Positions 9,623-18,098 of a stretch of DNA of 64,000 bases are shown here, in pieces. Made by a program: the position numbers and the translations under genes. Each line of letters starts with the position of its first letter. Positions within the stretch are counted from its first letter, which is position 1. This DNA is from Methanoregulaceae archaeon UBA467 (GTDB lineage: Archaea; Halobacteriota; Methanomicrobia; Methanomicrobiales; Methanospirillaceae): contig DASP01000013.1 of assembly GCA_002503825.1 (NCBI GenBank), positions 86,021 to 150,020 on the forward strand. Reading direction: 5' to 3'. Below the pieces are notes generated by a model. That model was not told where the DNA came from. It saw nothing but the letters and a program-made list of their open reading frames with translations, and ran no database searches.

Positions 9623-11314
9623 ATGGCCTCCGCCGAGCACAACATGCTGAACTACGAGGAAACGTATAAAAATTTCTCGCTGGACGTACCGGAATACTAT
9701 AATTTTGGTTTTGACGTGATCGACGCCTTTGCCCGGGAAGACCGGAACAAGCTGGCGATGATATGGGTGAACCAGGAAGGCGAGGAGAAGACCTACACCT
9801 TCCGCCAGCTGATGAACCTCTCAAACCAGGCGGCGAACATGCTCTTAAAATACGGGATCAAGAAAGGCGACCGTGTTATTATCATGCTCACCCGCATCCC
9901 GGAGTGGTGGATTTTTTCGATAGCATGCATCAAACTCGGCGCTGTGTTCTGCCCCTGCCCGACGATGCTGACCCCAAAAGACCTGAAGTACCGCATAAAC
10001 GCGGCTAAGATAAAGATGGTCATTACCGATTCTGAAAATGCCCCTAAAATCGAGGAGATATGTGAGGAATGCCCGTCTCTCATGTCCCGGTTTGTTGTCG
10101 ATGCAGAGATACCGGGATGGATCAGCTACCTTGTCGAACTTGATTACCCGGCACCTGTCTCGCGCTACCTTGTCAATCTCCCGGGAATGGAAAAGACGAA
10201 GTCCGGAGACCCGCTGGTTATCTACTTCACGTCAGGCACCACCGGCGAACCCAAGATGGTGCTGCATAACCATGCGCTCCCGATCGGGCATGTCACTACC
10301 GGGGCGTACTGGCTTGATTTAAAAGAGAACGACCTTCATTTTACCCTTGCAGATACCGGGTGGGCGAAATCCTCGTGGGGCAAGTTTTTCGGGCCGTGGA
10401 TACAGGGCGCGTGCATCCTTGTGTATGATATACGGGGAAAATTCAAGGCAACAGAACTGCTCCCGGTCCTTGAAAAATACGAGGTTACTGTTTTCTGCGC
10501 ACCACCGACCGTATACCGGATGCTCATCCTTGCCGACCTTGAAAAGTTTGACCTGACAGAACTTCGGCATTGCGTGAGTGCAGGTGAACCCCTCAACCCT
10601 GAAGTGATACGGGTATGGAAAGAAGGGACAAATCTTACGATATTCGAGGGGTACGGCCAGACCGAGCTCGTGCTTGTCATCGGGACCTTCCCGTGCATGG
10701 AAGCGCGGCCCGGGTCCATGGGAAAACCTTCACCCGGCTGGCAGATCGAGTTGCAGGATGATGATGGAAAGCCAGTCGGCCAGGGCGATGTCGGTCGTAT
10801 TGCGATCCGGGTCAACCCGAGGCCGGCCGGCCTCTTTGACCAGTACCTCTACGACAAGGAAGCAAACGAGACTGCATTCCATGGAGAGTTCTATTATACC
10901 GGGGATAAGGCCTACATGGACGAAGACGGCTATTACTGGTTCGTGGGCAGGGATGACGACGTTATAAAGAGTTCAGGGTACCGGATCGGGCCGTTCGAGG
11001 TTGAGTCGGCCCTCATGGAACACCCTGCGATAAAGGAAGCGGCAGTTGTCGGGTCACCCGATGTAATCAGGGGCATGATCGTCAAGGCCTTCATCATACT
11101 GAAAGAAGGGTACGAGCCGACTGAGAGCCTGGTCAGGGACATCCAGAAGTTTGTCAAGCGGACCACGGCCCCGTATAAGTATCCCCGCGCGATAGAGTTT
11201 GTTGATGACCTCCCCAAAACGATCTCCGGTAAGATAAAACGAAACGTCCTTCGTGAGAAAGAGATAAAAAATTACCAGAATACCTCAAAACAGGAAGAAT
11301 TTGACGACATGTAA
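9623..11314 (+). CDS. AMP-forming acyl-CoA synthetase, copy 2
   Basis: This 563-residue paralogue of the preceding gene is nearly colinear throughout. It has YFTSGTTGEPKMV, GYGQTELV, YTGDKAYMDEDGYYW, GRDDDVIKSSGYRIGP and a C-terminal LPKTISGKIKRN lysine motif. It differs mostly in the substrate-pocket region after GYGQTE (ELVLVIGTFPCM against ETVCCIGTFKGM) and has a longer charged tail. This suggests duplication followed by divergence of acyl specificity. A TATA-like gtttatatgg element directly at the start codon and an AT-rich stretch before it may give its own promoter. Use on short organic acids such as acetate or propionate is an inference. Confidence 0.88.
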   Translation: MASAEHNMLNYEETYKNFSLDVPEYYNFGFDVIDAFAREDRNKLAMIWVNQEGEEKTYTFRQLMNLSNQAANMLLKYGIKKGDRVIIMLTRIPEWWIFSIACIKLGAVFCPCPTMLTPKDLKYRINAAKIKMVITDSENAPKIEEICEECPSLMSRFVVDAEIPGWISYLVELDYPAPVSRYLVNLPGMEKTKSGDPLVIYFTSGTTGEPKMVLHNHALPIGHVTTGAYWLDLKENDLHFTLADTGWAKSSWGKFFGPWIQGACILVYDIRGKFKATELLPVLEKYEVTVFCAPPTVYRMLILADLEKFDLTELRHCVSAGEPLNPEVIRVWKEGTNLTIFEGYGQTELVLVIGTFPCMEARPGSMGKPSPGWQIELQDDDGKPVGQGDVGRIAIRVNPRPAGLFDQYLYDKEANETAFHGEFYYTGDKAYMDEDGYYWFVGRDDDVIKSSGYRIGPFEVESALMEHPAIKEAAVVGSPDVIRGMIVKAFIILKEGYEPTESLVRDIQKFVKRTTAPYKYPRAIEFVDDLPKTISGKIKRNVLREKEIKNYQNTSKQEEFDDM

Positions 11315-11315
11315 T

Positions 11316-11350
11316 GGTCTGGCCGGATAATGCCGGTATTTTTTTTGATC
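11316..11350 (+). terminator. Terminator after the acyl-CoA synthetases
   Basis: A short ccgg/ccgg inverted repeat (about 11322-11335) runs into a tract of eight T, as expected for an archaeal intrinsic terminator. It lies between the second synthetase and the tRNA gene. Confidence 0.5.
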
Positions 11351-11397
11351 AACAAATAATCACCTTTATTTTCATGCAGATGCAATTTGATAGGAGT

Positions 11398-11482
11398 GCG
11401 AGGGTTGCCGAGCCTGGTCAAAGGCGCTGGATTCAGGGTCCAGTCTCGTAGGAGTTCTTGGGTTCAAATCCCATCCCTCGCA
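11398..11482 (+). tRNA. tRNA-Leu (anticodon CAG)
   Basis: An 85-base cloverleaf. The acceptor stem is gcgaggg paired with ccctcgc, with discriminator A at 11482. The anticodon arm is ctgga-ttCAGgg-tccag with the anticodon at 11434-11436, and it reads CUG. The T-arm is ttggg-ttcaaat-ccca. A long variable arm (between about 11441 and 11460) marks it as class II, as expected for leucine. No intron is visible and CCA is not encoded. Confidence 0.93.
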
Positions 11483-11560
11483 TCAGAATGATAAGTCAGA
11501 ATCGTTCAGTCTTCTTTTTAATCACCTCTATCGGACATTCGTATATGAATTACCCAGTCG

Positions 11561-11854
11561 TTGATAACCCTTGTATTCACCGGCGCTGCGGTTCTGTATC
11601 TTCCGCTTTTTGTGTTCATGCCTAAGCTAATATGGTGGGATATGAAGGCGGATATGGATGCAGTCATCGATGCATTCGGAACGAATGAGCAGCTAAAGAA
11701 AGTGTTCCGGATCTTTTTTATTGTGATGACCGGGGCTCAACCAGAGGAAGATCGTATGAGGGGGTGGCTCCAGCCCGGGGGAGGGCCGGACCCGGTTTTT
11801 TTCCGGTCCTGCCCTTACACTCGTGCGGCTGCCACTCATGACCGGTCGGTATAG
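11561..11854 (+). CDS. Doubtful short ORF with an N-terminal hydrophobic segment
   Basis: Ninety-seven codons from a TTG. The first 25 residues are hydrophobic (TLVFTGAAVLYLPLFVFM) and are followed by a charged region. The C-terminal third is low-complexity and runs across a hairpin, ending inside the opposite-strand Cache gene. Only the first 60 residues look protein-like, so it may be the remnant of a membrane-anchored protein. No family is recognised. There is no clear ribosome-binding site. Confidence 0.2.
   Translation: MITLVFTGAAVLYLPLFVFMPKLIWWDMKADMDAVIDAFGTNEQLKKVFRIFFIVMTGAQPEEDRMRGWLQPGGGPDPVFFRSCPYTRAAATHDRSV
11783..11814. terminator. Inverted repeat with T-rich loop
   Basis: Arms gggccggacccgg (11783-11795) and ccggtcctgccc (11803-11814) flank seven T. 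It sits between the tRNA side and the convergent Cache lipoprotein gene and could stop transcription in either direction. Confidence 0.4.
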
Positions 11855-12795
11855 ATCCCGGAGCCCACGAGCCAGGTATCGTCAACGGGATTGACATAGC
11901 AGAGTTTCATGCCGGGTTTCCCCGTGTCCGGGTTGTAGTAATCCACGTACACAAATCCCCCGCCGCTCTTTGCAACCGCAATCTCCCATGCCGTACTCTT
12001 CACCCCGTGCGTGTCGACAAAATCCGTCCGGTTTGTGCCGATTGTTTCCGGCTGGAAGGGCATCGCGAGCGTGGTCCCGTTGTACGCGTACGCAAAGATG
12101 TACCTGCTCCCGTCGGCAAACGTGCCGTTCAGGTCATTAAAATCCCGGACCGCTTTTGCTTCCCCGTTCGCCAGCGCATACTGGCGGGCCTGCATCACCC
12201 GCTCCACGAGCTGGTCCTTTTCTGTGGTGTTAAAAATCGCAGGCACTTCGGGCAGGTATATCCCGGATCCGACAAGCCATGTACTGTCAACCGGCCGGAC
12301 ATACGAGAGCTTGAGTTCATCCCGGTTGTTGTCCCCGGGATTTTTGGTGACATAGTAGACCCATCCGCCGCCTTCCCGGGCGAGTTCAATCATCCGCCTG
12401 ATATTATTCACGCCGTTTGTGTCAGCAGCCCCGGCCCGGTTCGTCCCGAGCATGTCTGGCTGGTAAGGCCATGCGAGTGTGGTCCCGTCCATCCCATACG
12501 CAAAAATGTAGAGATCGCCTTCAGTGAACGTCCCGTTGACGTTGTTGAACTCTGAAAGCGCAGCATCCTTCCCATATTCCCTGGCATACCCTGCAGCCCT
12601 GTCGACAAAACTGGGGAGGTCCGTATAGCCCGTAACGGTCGTTCCGGCAGGTGCTGCCGTGGCAGGCGTTGCGGCAGTTGTGACTGTTGTTTTCATCCCG
12701 GTGTTTTGGGGATTTTCGGACGGTCCGGAGCACCCCGCGAGCGCTACGGCGGCCGCAATAAGAATCAGCATCACTGCAAGAGAAGATAACTTCAT
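11836..12795 (-). CDS. Lipoprotein with two tandem single-Cache domains
   Basis: A protein of 319 residues with a lipoprotein signal peptide (MKLSSLAVMLILIAAAVALAGC; lipobox LAGC, lipidated Cys22) and a Thr/Ala/Pro-rich linker. Two homologous sensor domains follow (about residues 58-185 and 190-318). Each has DFN.[LV]NGTF, Y[IL]FAY..[DN]GTTLA.P[FY]QP, TNR and YV.PVD.TWLVGSGIY, the signature of Cache_2-type ligand-binding modules. Such domains normally sit on histidine kinases or chemoreceptors; here they are free-standing and anchored outside the cell. It may be a ligand-binding partner of a receptor encoded elsewhere. There is no adjacent kinase. The ligand is unknown. Confidence 0.75.
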   Translation of the reverse strand: MKLSSLAVMLILIAAAVALAGCSGPSENPQNTGMKTTVTTAATPATAAPAGTTVTGYTDLPSFVDRAAGYAREYGKDAALSEFNNVNGTFTEGDLYIFAYGMDGTTLAWPYQPDMLGTNRAGAADTNGVNNIRRMIELAREGGGWVYYVTKNPGDNNRDELKLSYVRPVDSTWLVGSGIYLPEVPAIFNTTEKDQLVERVMQARQYALANGEAKAVRDFNDLNGTFADGSRYIFAYAYNGTTLAMPFQPETIGTNRTDFVDTHGVKSTAWEIAVAKSGGGFVYVDYYNPDTGKPGMKLCYVNPVDDTWLVGSGIYTDRS

Positions 12796-12852
12796 AGCAA
12801 TGGATTTACCGGCAGATCCCTATGAAGATTGCTAACGTGTGCGAAAGGTTAC

Positions 12853-13225
12853 CGGTAGGTCCGGGGGAGGATGATCGCCTCCGATACTACCGACAGGTGC
12901 TGGAAACTGAGCGGAAGAACACCGGGAGGGGTGGTCGCGAATCAACATCTGGTATGGGCTTTTCCATCCTGTACCCCCTCTGTGAGCACGATGGCCCCCG
13001 AAAGGGCATACATGATAGCAAAGGAACACCCGTCACAGCGTGATGTATCTATTACAAGTGTTCCTTTGTGCAGGGAAAGGACATGGTATCCCCCATCCCT
13101 GCACGCGATCACGCAGCGGCCGCATGACGTGCAGGCTTCCGGAGAGATAAGCGCCGGTGTTACCCGGTGACTCCGGTCGAGTGACTGGTGGCTTTTCAGT
13201 TTATCGAGTGCGAGGCCGCAGCGCA
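12853..13225 (-). repeat. Duplicated segment, copy 1 (3' end of the PreA-like gene plus downstream DNA)
   Basis: This segment aligns with about 13997-14380 on the same strand. The match is very close over about 13025-13200 (for example cacagcgtgatgtatctatt) and weaker in the flank below 12940. The two copies bracket the membrane-protein gene at 13283, so this is a direct repeat of about 375 bases in an otherwise unique region. Confidence 0.75.
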
Positions 13226-13226
13226 T
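12942..13226 (-). pseudogene. Decayed C-terminal fragment of a PreA-like ferredoxin domain
   Basis: Translation gives LDKLKSHQSLDRSHRVTP, then CTSCGRCVIACRDGGYH and IDTSRCDGC, almost identical to the last 85 residues of the intact gene at 14112-15320. The flavin domain is missing altogether. The second iron-sulfur motif is spoiled: where the intact copy reads CSLCYHVCPTGAI this reads CSFAIMYALSGAI. This comes from a one-base insertion and a compensating one-base deletion about 25 bases apart, so only one 4Fe-4S site could form. It is best read as a pseudogene left by a local duplication. A small single-cluster ferredoxin is formally possible but unlikely. Confidence 0.75.
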
Positions 13227-13282
13227 CTGAACTCAAACGTTAAGTTCGTGAGAGAATAAATCAGAATGAAAGGAGTATCACA

Positions 13283-13954
13283 ATGTCCCACGAAGGTTTC
13301 ACATCACAGCATCGTGCAATCGGAAGAGCCGCAGCCTGGGCCGTATCCCTCTTTTTAGTATTATACGCGGTGACAACGGTTCTTGGATTTCTCTCCCTCA
13401 GGTCGCCTCTGGACCCAATCGGTGATCCTTATTTCTCGATTATGAAACTGCTAATCCTCCTCATAGCACCACTGATGGTCCTGAGCATGGTCGCAGTTCA
13501 CGCCTATGCGTCTCCCGGGGTCAAGGCATATAGTCTTTCGGCACTTGTGTTTATGATCCTTCTTGCGGGTATTACGTCCTGCGTCCACTTTGTTTCCCTG
13601 ACGGTAAGTCCTCAGATTGAAGCTACCGGATTGACGTGGGTTCCTATGTTCCTTTCTTTCAAGTGGCCGTCGGTGGTGTATGCGTTGGATATCCTGGCAT
13701 GGGACTGGTTTTTTGCCCTCTCAATGCTCTTTGCTGCACCTGTGTTCAAGGGAGGCAGACTGGAGACGGCAGTCCGGGTTCTCATGATTATCAGTGGTGT
13801 TCTGAGCCTGGCAGGGTTGATTGGTGTTGCACTTGCGGATATGCAGGTCCGAAATATCGGAATCATTGGCTATGCATTAGTGGCTATTTTTGTGTTCCTG
13901 TTGCTGGGGATAGTTTTCGGGCGCACCCAATGTGTTGCGGGAGATACCGGGTAA
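13283..13954 (+). CDS. Six- or seven-pass membrane protein of unknown function
   Basis: A 223-residue protein with about six hydrophobic helices (near residues 17-37, 50-70, 80-100, 135-155, 160-185 and 195-215). It starts at an ATG preceded by gaaaggagtatcaca, a good ribosome-binding site. There are no recognised catalytic motifs. It lies between the two copies of a duplicated PreA segment and points away from both, so it may have been caught in the rearrangement. The family is not recognised. Confidence 0.65.
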   Translation: MSHEGFTSQHRAIGRAAAWAVSLFLVLYAVTTVLGFLSLRSPLDPIGDPYFSIMKLLILLIAPLMVLSMVAVHAYASPGVKAYSLSALVFMILLAGITSCVHFVSLTVSPQIEATGLTWVPMFLSFKWPSVVYALDILAWDWFFALSMLFAAPVFKGGRLETAVRVLMIISGVLSLAGLIGVALADMQVRNIGIIGYALVAIFVFLLLGIVFGRTQCVAGDTG

Positions 13955-13996
13955 AGCCGTGATTCTCAATCGGGGGCCTGGCACAGTGAGCACCTG

Positions 13997-14380
13997 ACCC
14001 GGGGAGGACAGGGGACGAGGATGGTCTCCCCGGATATTGCCATCAGTGCCGTAAACCGGGCGGAATAAGTGGTGGGAAGAATATCGTGAATCAACAGCGA
14101 TTCAGGGCTTTTCAGTGTCGCTCTCCCTCTTTAAGTACGATGGCCCCGGTTGGGCATACGTGGTAACACAGTGAACACCCGTCACAGCGTGATGTATCTA
14201 TTACAAGTGTTCCTTTGTGCAGGGAAAGGGCATGATATCCCCCGTCCCTGCATGCGATCACGCAGCGGCCGCATGACGTGCAGGCTTCCGGAGAAACCAG
14301 CGCAGGCGTTACCCGGTGTTTCCGGTCGAGTGACTGGTGGCTTTTCAGCTTGCCGAGTGCCAGCCCGCGAAGTGCGTCAG
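13997..14380 (-). repeat. Duplicated segment, copy 2 (within and after the intact PreA-like gene)
   Basis: This is the parental copy of the segment at 12853-13225. It covers the 3' quarter of the PreA-like gene and about 110 bases beyond its stop. Confidence 0.7.
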
Positions 14381-15320
14381 GAGATGACATGCCCTTCAGG
14401 GCGAGGTATTCAGGCAGTTTCGAGTTCATCTCCCTGATGATTCCGGTACCGTGCCACATGACCGCGGTGCAGACCTGTACGGCCGAGGCGCCGGCGAGGA
14501 TATATTCGACGGCATCCTCCCAGCGGGACACTCCGCCGATCCCGATAACCGGCAGGTCGACGGACGATGCGATCTGCGAGACGAACCGCAACCCCACGGG
14601 TTTTACCGCGGGTCCTGAGTATCCCCCGTATGTAGAAAAACCGCCGACCGACGGGAGGGGGTCAAAAGAACTGATATCAATTCCCGTCAGGCACTGGATC
14701 GTATTGATCGCCGAGATCATATCTGCACCACCGGCCTGTGCGGCACGGGCGACCGGAACAATATCGGTCACGTTCGGGGTGAGCTTCACAATTACCGGGA
14801 TATCCACCGATTCCGATACCGCACGCGTCAGTTCCCGGACCAAAGCCGGGTTCTGCCCGATTGCGGCTCCGACACCCTGCTCGGGCATCCCGTGCGGGCA
14901 GGAGACGTTCATCTCGATCGCGTCTGCACCGGCCGCTTCAACCTGCCGTGCCAGGGCACTCCATTCTTCCGGGTCAGGTGTCCCCATGATACTCGCGATG
15001 AGGACTTTTCCAGGATATTCCTCTTTGATTTCAGGGATCTGTGATGTCCAGTAGGAGACCGGTTTTTTACTGAGGAGTTCGATGTTCTCAAAACCCAGCA
15101 GTTCCCCGTCATCGCCTTTCAGCGTGGCAAATCTGGGTGAAAGATCTTCGATCACCATCCCTTCGGGCCGGATGGTCTTGATAACGGCTCCTCCCCAGCC
15201 TGCCCCGAACGCCCTTTTTATCTGTCCGGCAGATGCGGTCGGGGGACCGGATGAAAGCATGAACGGGTTTTCCAGTTGAAGCGATCCAAGCGTGGTAACA
15301 AGTGACGGGTCTGCAGTCAT
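14112..15320 (-). CDS. PreA-like dihydropyrimidine/dihydroorotate dehydrogenase flavoprotein with 2[4Fe-4S] domain
   Basis: A 402-residue protein. An FMN-binding TIM barrel (residues 1-310) carries MNVSCPHGMPEQG, matching the catalytic-cysteine loop of dihydropyrimidine dehydrogenase, and the FMN phosphate loop GIGGVSRWEDAVEYILAGA. A C-terminal ferredoxin follows, with CTSCGRCVIACRDG and CDGCSLCYHVCPTGAI. Start: the ATG at 15320 (MTADPSLVTTLGSLQLENPF) fits family N-termini; the frame is open to an ATG at 15476 but that stretch is not family-like. The family reduces or oxidises pyrimidines or dihydroorotate. Dihydroorotase and PyrE also occur in this window, but the gene is not in an operon with them. 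The exact substrate is uncertain. Confidence 0.82.
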   Translation of the reverse strand: MTADPSLVTTLGSLQLENPFMLSSGPPTASAGQIKRAFGAGWGGAVIKTIRPEGMVIEDLSPRFATLKGDDGELLGFENIELLSKKPVSYWTSQIPEIKEEYPGKVLIASIMGTPDPEEWSALARQVEAAGADAIEMNVSCPHGMPEQGVGAAIGQNPALVRELTRAVSESVDIPVIVKLTPNVTDIVPVARAAQAGGADMISAINTIQCLTGIDISSFDPLPSVGGFSTYGGYSGPAVKPVGLRFVSQIASSVDLPVIGIGGVSRWEDAVEYILAGASAVQVCTAVMWHGTGIIREMNSKLPEYLALKGMSSPDALRGLALGKLKSHQSLDRKHRVTPALVSPEACTSCGRCVIACRDGGYHALSLHKGTLVIDTSRCDGCSLCYHVCPTGAIVLKEGERH

Positions 15321-15770
15321 AGTCTTATCAGGTACATGGTATACAGGGAGATATTGGTTTTTTTGATCTGTTGCACCTTGATCAGTGCAGAATCGTTCCC
15401 CGTTCCTGCAGTCCTGTGCTTTTACCGGGTGCCGGAAAATGGTATGAATACGGCACCGGATTTTATACGCGGTCATTTATGGATCCGGATTGTGATTGCT
15501 CCTGAACTGACAGGGAGTGGTCAGGACAACTCCTTTCATCTGTCCTGAAGCAGAGTCAGTGACCGCAGGGGAAGGACCTGAAGAGATCCTTTCATGACTC
15601 CATACCCGGGAAATACGTAACCCCCTGTAAAACCCGGTGTACATCCGCGACAACGGCCCGGGACATTTTTTATTTCATGCCGGAAAACCTGCATTTTAAG
15701 TCTTTTTACCGTGTTGTCTCTTTCACAACAAATCATTTATCAGTTATCAGTCAGATATTAATGGTAATTT

Positions 15771-18029
15771 ATGAATATCCGGTCACCATATGCGATGCTT
15801 GTCGGGGTGATTACAAAAAAACCCTGGGTTGTCCTTGCTGTTCTCCTTGGCATCATCATTACCGCCCTTGTCGGGATGACCTTTATCACGATGGCAACCG
15901 GGACTGACACCTATCTGAATAAAGATACCGAGCGGGGCATGCTGCTCGATAAATATACATCCACCTTTCAGTCCAACAGCCTCATTCTGCTCGTGGAGAG
16001 TGACAATGTCCTCAGCCCGGATGTCCTTGAATACATCGACCGTCTCCAGAGCGAGGTGGCAGACCAGCGCTATGTGAGCAGGGTCACAAGTGTCGTCGAC
16101 CTCATGAGGGAGAGGAACGGGGGTGTAATTCCCCGTTCTTACGCAGAGGTAAGCCAGCTGCGGGAGGGGATACCCCCCGAAGTGTTCGAGCGGTATGTTC
16201 CCTCAAACCTTATGCTCATCAGTGTCGTCACGCTTGATCCCGGACTGTCACAGGATACGCAGGCAACCGTCGTCAATAACCTTGAATCAATAGTATCCCT
16301 CTCGAATCCCCCGCCGGGTGTAAGTGTGGTGGTGACCGGGAATGCAGCATTCCAGCAGCAGATGGCCAGTGAGATGGGGACCTCCATGGGGACGCTCATC
16401 CTGGCCGCCATGGTCCTGATGGTCATTGCAGTGGGACTCCTCTTTTCCCATGTGAGGTACCGGTTTCTCTCTGTTGCCATCGTTGCATCAGGCCTGATTA
16501 TAACGTTCGGCATTATCGGGTTTGCCGGAATGCAGATCAGCATGGTAACGATCGGTGCATTCCCGGTCCTTATCGGGATTGGTATCGACTATGCGATACA
16601 GTTCCATGCCAGGTTTGACGAAGAGTCGCGCCATTCAACACTGGAAGAAGCCGTGAAAACAACGGTGACAAAATCCGGCCCCTCAATTCTGTACGCGATG
16701 TTATCAACAACGATGGGGTTCCTTGCGATGATGATCTCGCCGATTCCGATGATCCAGAGTTTCGGACTTGTCTGCGTGATCGGGGTAGTCTCCTGTTATT
16801 GCGTGGCCCTTATCGCGGTCCCGACCGTGGGAGTATTGTGTAATTACCGCCCGAAATCAGGAGAACGTTCCATGGAAGGGGATGCTGCAAAAAGCCATAA
16901 AATTGAGGGATACAACAATTTTATAGGGAATCTTGCGGAAAAAGTGGCAAAAAACCCTGTCCCGATCCTCATCCTGTGCGCCCTTATTGCAGTTATCGGG
17001 TTCCAGATGGATAACGAGATCATCATCAATACAAACGAGGACACGTTTGTGCCATCTGATATGCCTGCGATTATTAACCTCAACAAGGTGAGCCGGACGA
17101 TGGGGTCGACATCGGCACTCCCGATATTGGTCAGGGGGGACAATGTGCTCAGTCTCGATACAATACGGTGGATAGACCAGTTCCAGGAGTACGAAGAGGG
17201 TCATAATGATAAGGTGATCAGTTCTGCAAGCATTGCCACGTTCCTGATTTCATACAACAACGGAACACTGCCTGCGACTAATAAAGAATTACAGGAGGTA
17301 CTGGGAAGGATTCCTGAAGATACCAAAAAGAGGTATATCAGTGGCAATACCGAGGCTGTCATCGAATTCTCCATGGTCGAGATGGAGAACGAAGTGGCGA
17401 TGTCAAACCTTGAGAACATCAAAAGGGACCTGGAATGGAACCAGCCGCCGGCAGGGGTGACGGCCGGCATTACGGGAACCGGTGAGATGTTCACCAACCT
17501 TATCGAAGAGATTTCGAAAGGGAAAACGCAGATGACGCTCCTTGCATTCCTTCTGATATTTGTCTTCCTCTTTGTGGTATATCGGAAATTCGGACGTGCA
17601 ATAACCCCTGTCATACCGATTATGATGATAGTGGGCTGGAACGGCCTTATCATGTATGTGCTGGGAATCGATTATACTCCGATGACTGCAGTACTCGGTT
17701 CAATGACCATCGGCGTGGCTTCGGAATATACGATTCTTATCATGGAGCGGGTATACGAAGAACGGGAGAAGGGGAGGGATCTCATCGATGCAATCCGGCA
17801 CGGGGTCATGCAGATCGGAACGGCGATATCAGTATCAGGGATGACGACGGTTTTCGGGTTTGCTGCCCTGACCATTTCAAGTTTCAATATTATCAGCAAC
17901 TTCGGAATTGTGACGGTTATCACTGTTGGATTTTCACTTATCGGTGCGATCATCGTTATGCCTGCGATTCTCGTGCTTATCGGGCGGTTTGACCACCCCG
18001 AAATAAAAACCAGCCAGGGTGAATCATAG
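15771..18029 (+). CDS. HAE3-family RND transporter
   Basis: A 752-residue protein with the duplicated RND plan. Each half has one helix, a large extracytoplasmic loop and a cluster of five helices. Helices lie near 20-40, 205-350, 400-420 and 590-740. Signature acidic positions are IGIGIDYAIQFHARF in the first half and IGVASEYTILIMERVYEER in the second, characteristic of the archaeal/bacterial HAE3 (hydrophobe/amphiphile efflux-3) group. No SSD or partner membrane-fusion protein is seen nearby. The likely role is proton-driven export of lipids or hydrophobic compounds; the substrate is unknown. The start ATG follows an AT-rich promoter-like stretch (catttatcagttatcag). Gap 15321-15770 upstream holds nothing else recognisable. 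Confidence 0.87.
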   Translation: MNIRSPYAMLVGVITKKPWVVLAVLLGIIITALVGMTFITMATGTDTYLNKDTERGMLLDKYTSTFQSNSLILLVESDNVLSPDVLEYIDRLQSEVADQRYVSRVTSVVDLMRERNGGVIPRSYAEVSQLREGIPPEVFERYVPSNLMLISVVTLDPGLSQDTQATVVNNLESIVSLSNPPPGVSVVVTGNAAFQQQMASEMGTSMGTLILAAMVLMVIAVGLLFSHVRYRFLSVAIVASGLIITFGIIGFAGMQISMVTIGAFPVLIGIGIDYAIQFHARFDEESRHSTLEEAVKTTVTKSGPSILYAMLSTTMGFLAMMISPIPMIQSFGLVCVIGVVSCYCVALIAVPTVGVLCNYRPKSGERSMEGDAAKSHKIEGYNNFIGNLAEKVAKNPVPILILCALIAVIGFQMDNEIIINTNEDTFVPSDMPAIINLNKVSRTMGSTSALPILVRGDNVLSLDTIRWIDQFQEYEEGHNDKVISSASIATFLISYNNGTLPATNKELQEVLGRIPEDTKKRYISGNTEAVIEFSMVEMENEVAMSNLENIKRDLEWNQPPAGVTAGITGTGEMFTNLIEEISKGKTQMTLLAFLLIFVFLFVVYRKFGRAITPVIPIMMIVGWNGLIMYVLGIDYTPMTAVLGSMTIGVASEYTILIMERVYEEREKGRDLIDAIRHGVMQIGTAISVSGMTTVFGFAALTISSFNIISNFGIVTVITVGFSLIGAIIVMPAILVLIGRFDHPEIKTSQGES

Positions 18030-18098
18030 ATTTTTTCCGGGATATGCCCATCAAACGCATATTTTATCCCCTCTCCTGATGATAGGAGATGATTGATT

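Noticed and set aside
14278..15054. 258-codon plus-strand frame
   Set aside because: It is the shadow of the PreA-like gene, rich in Ser/Pro/Arg and without any family pattern.
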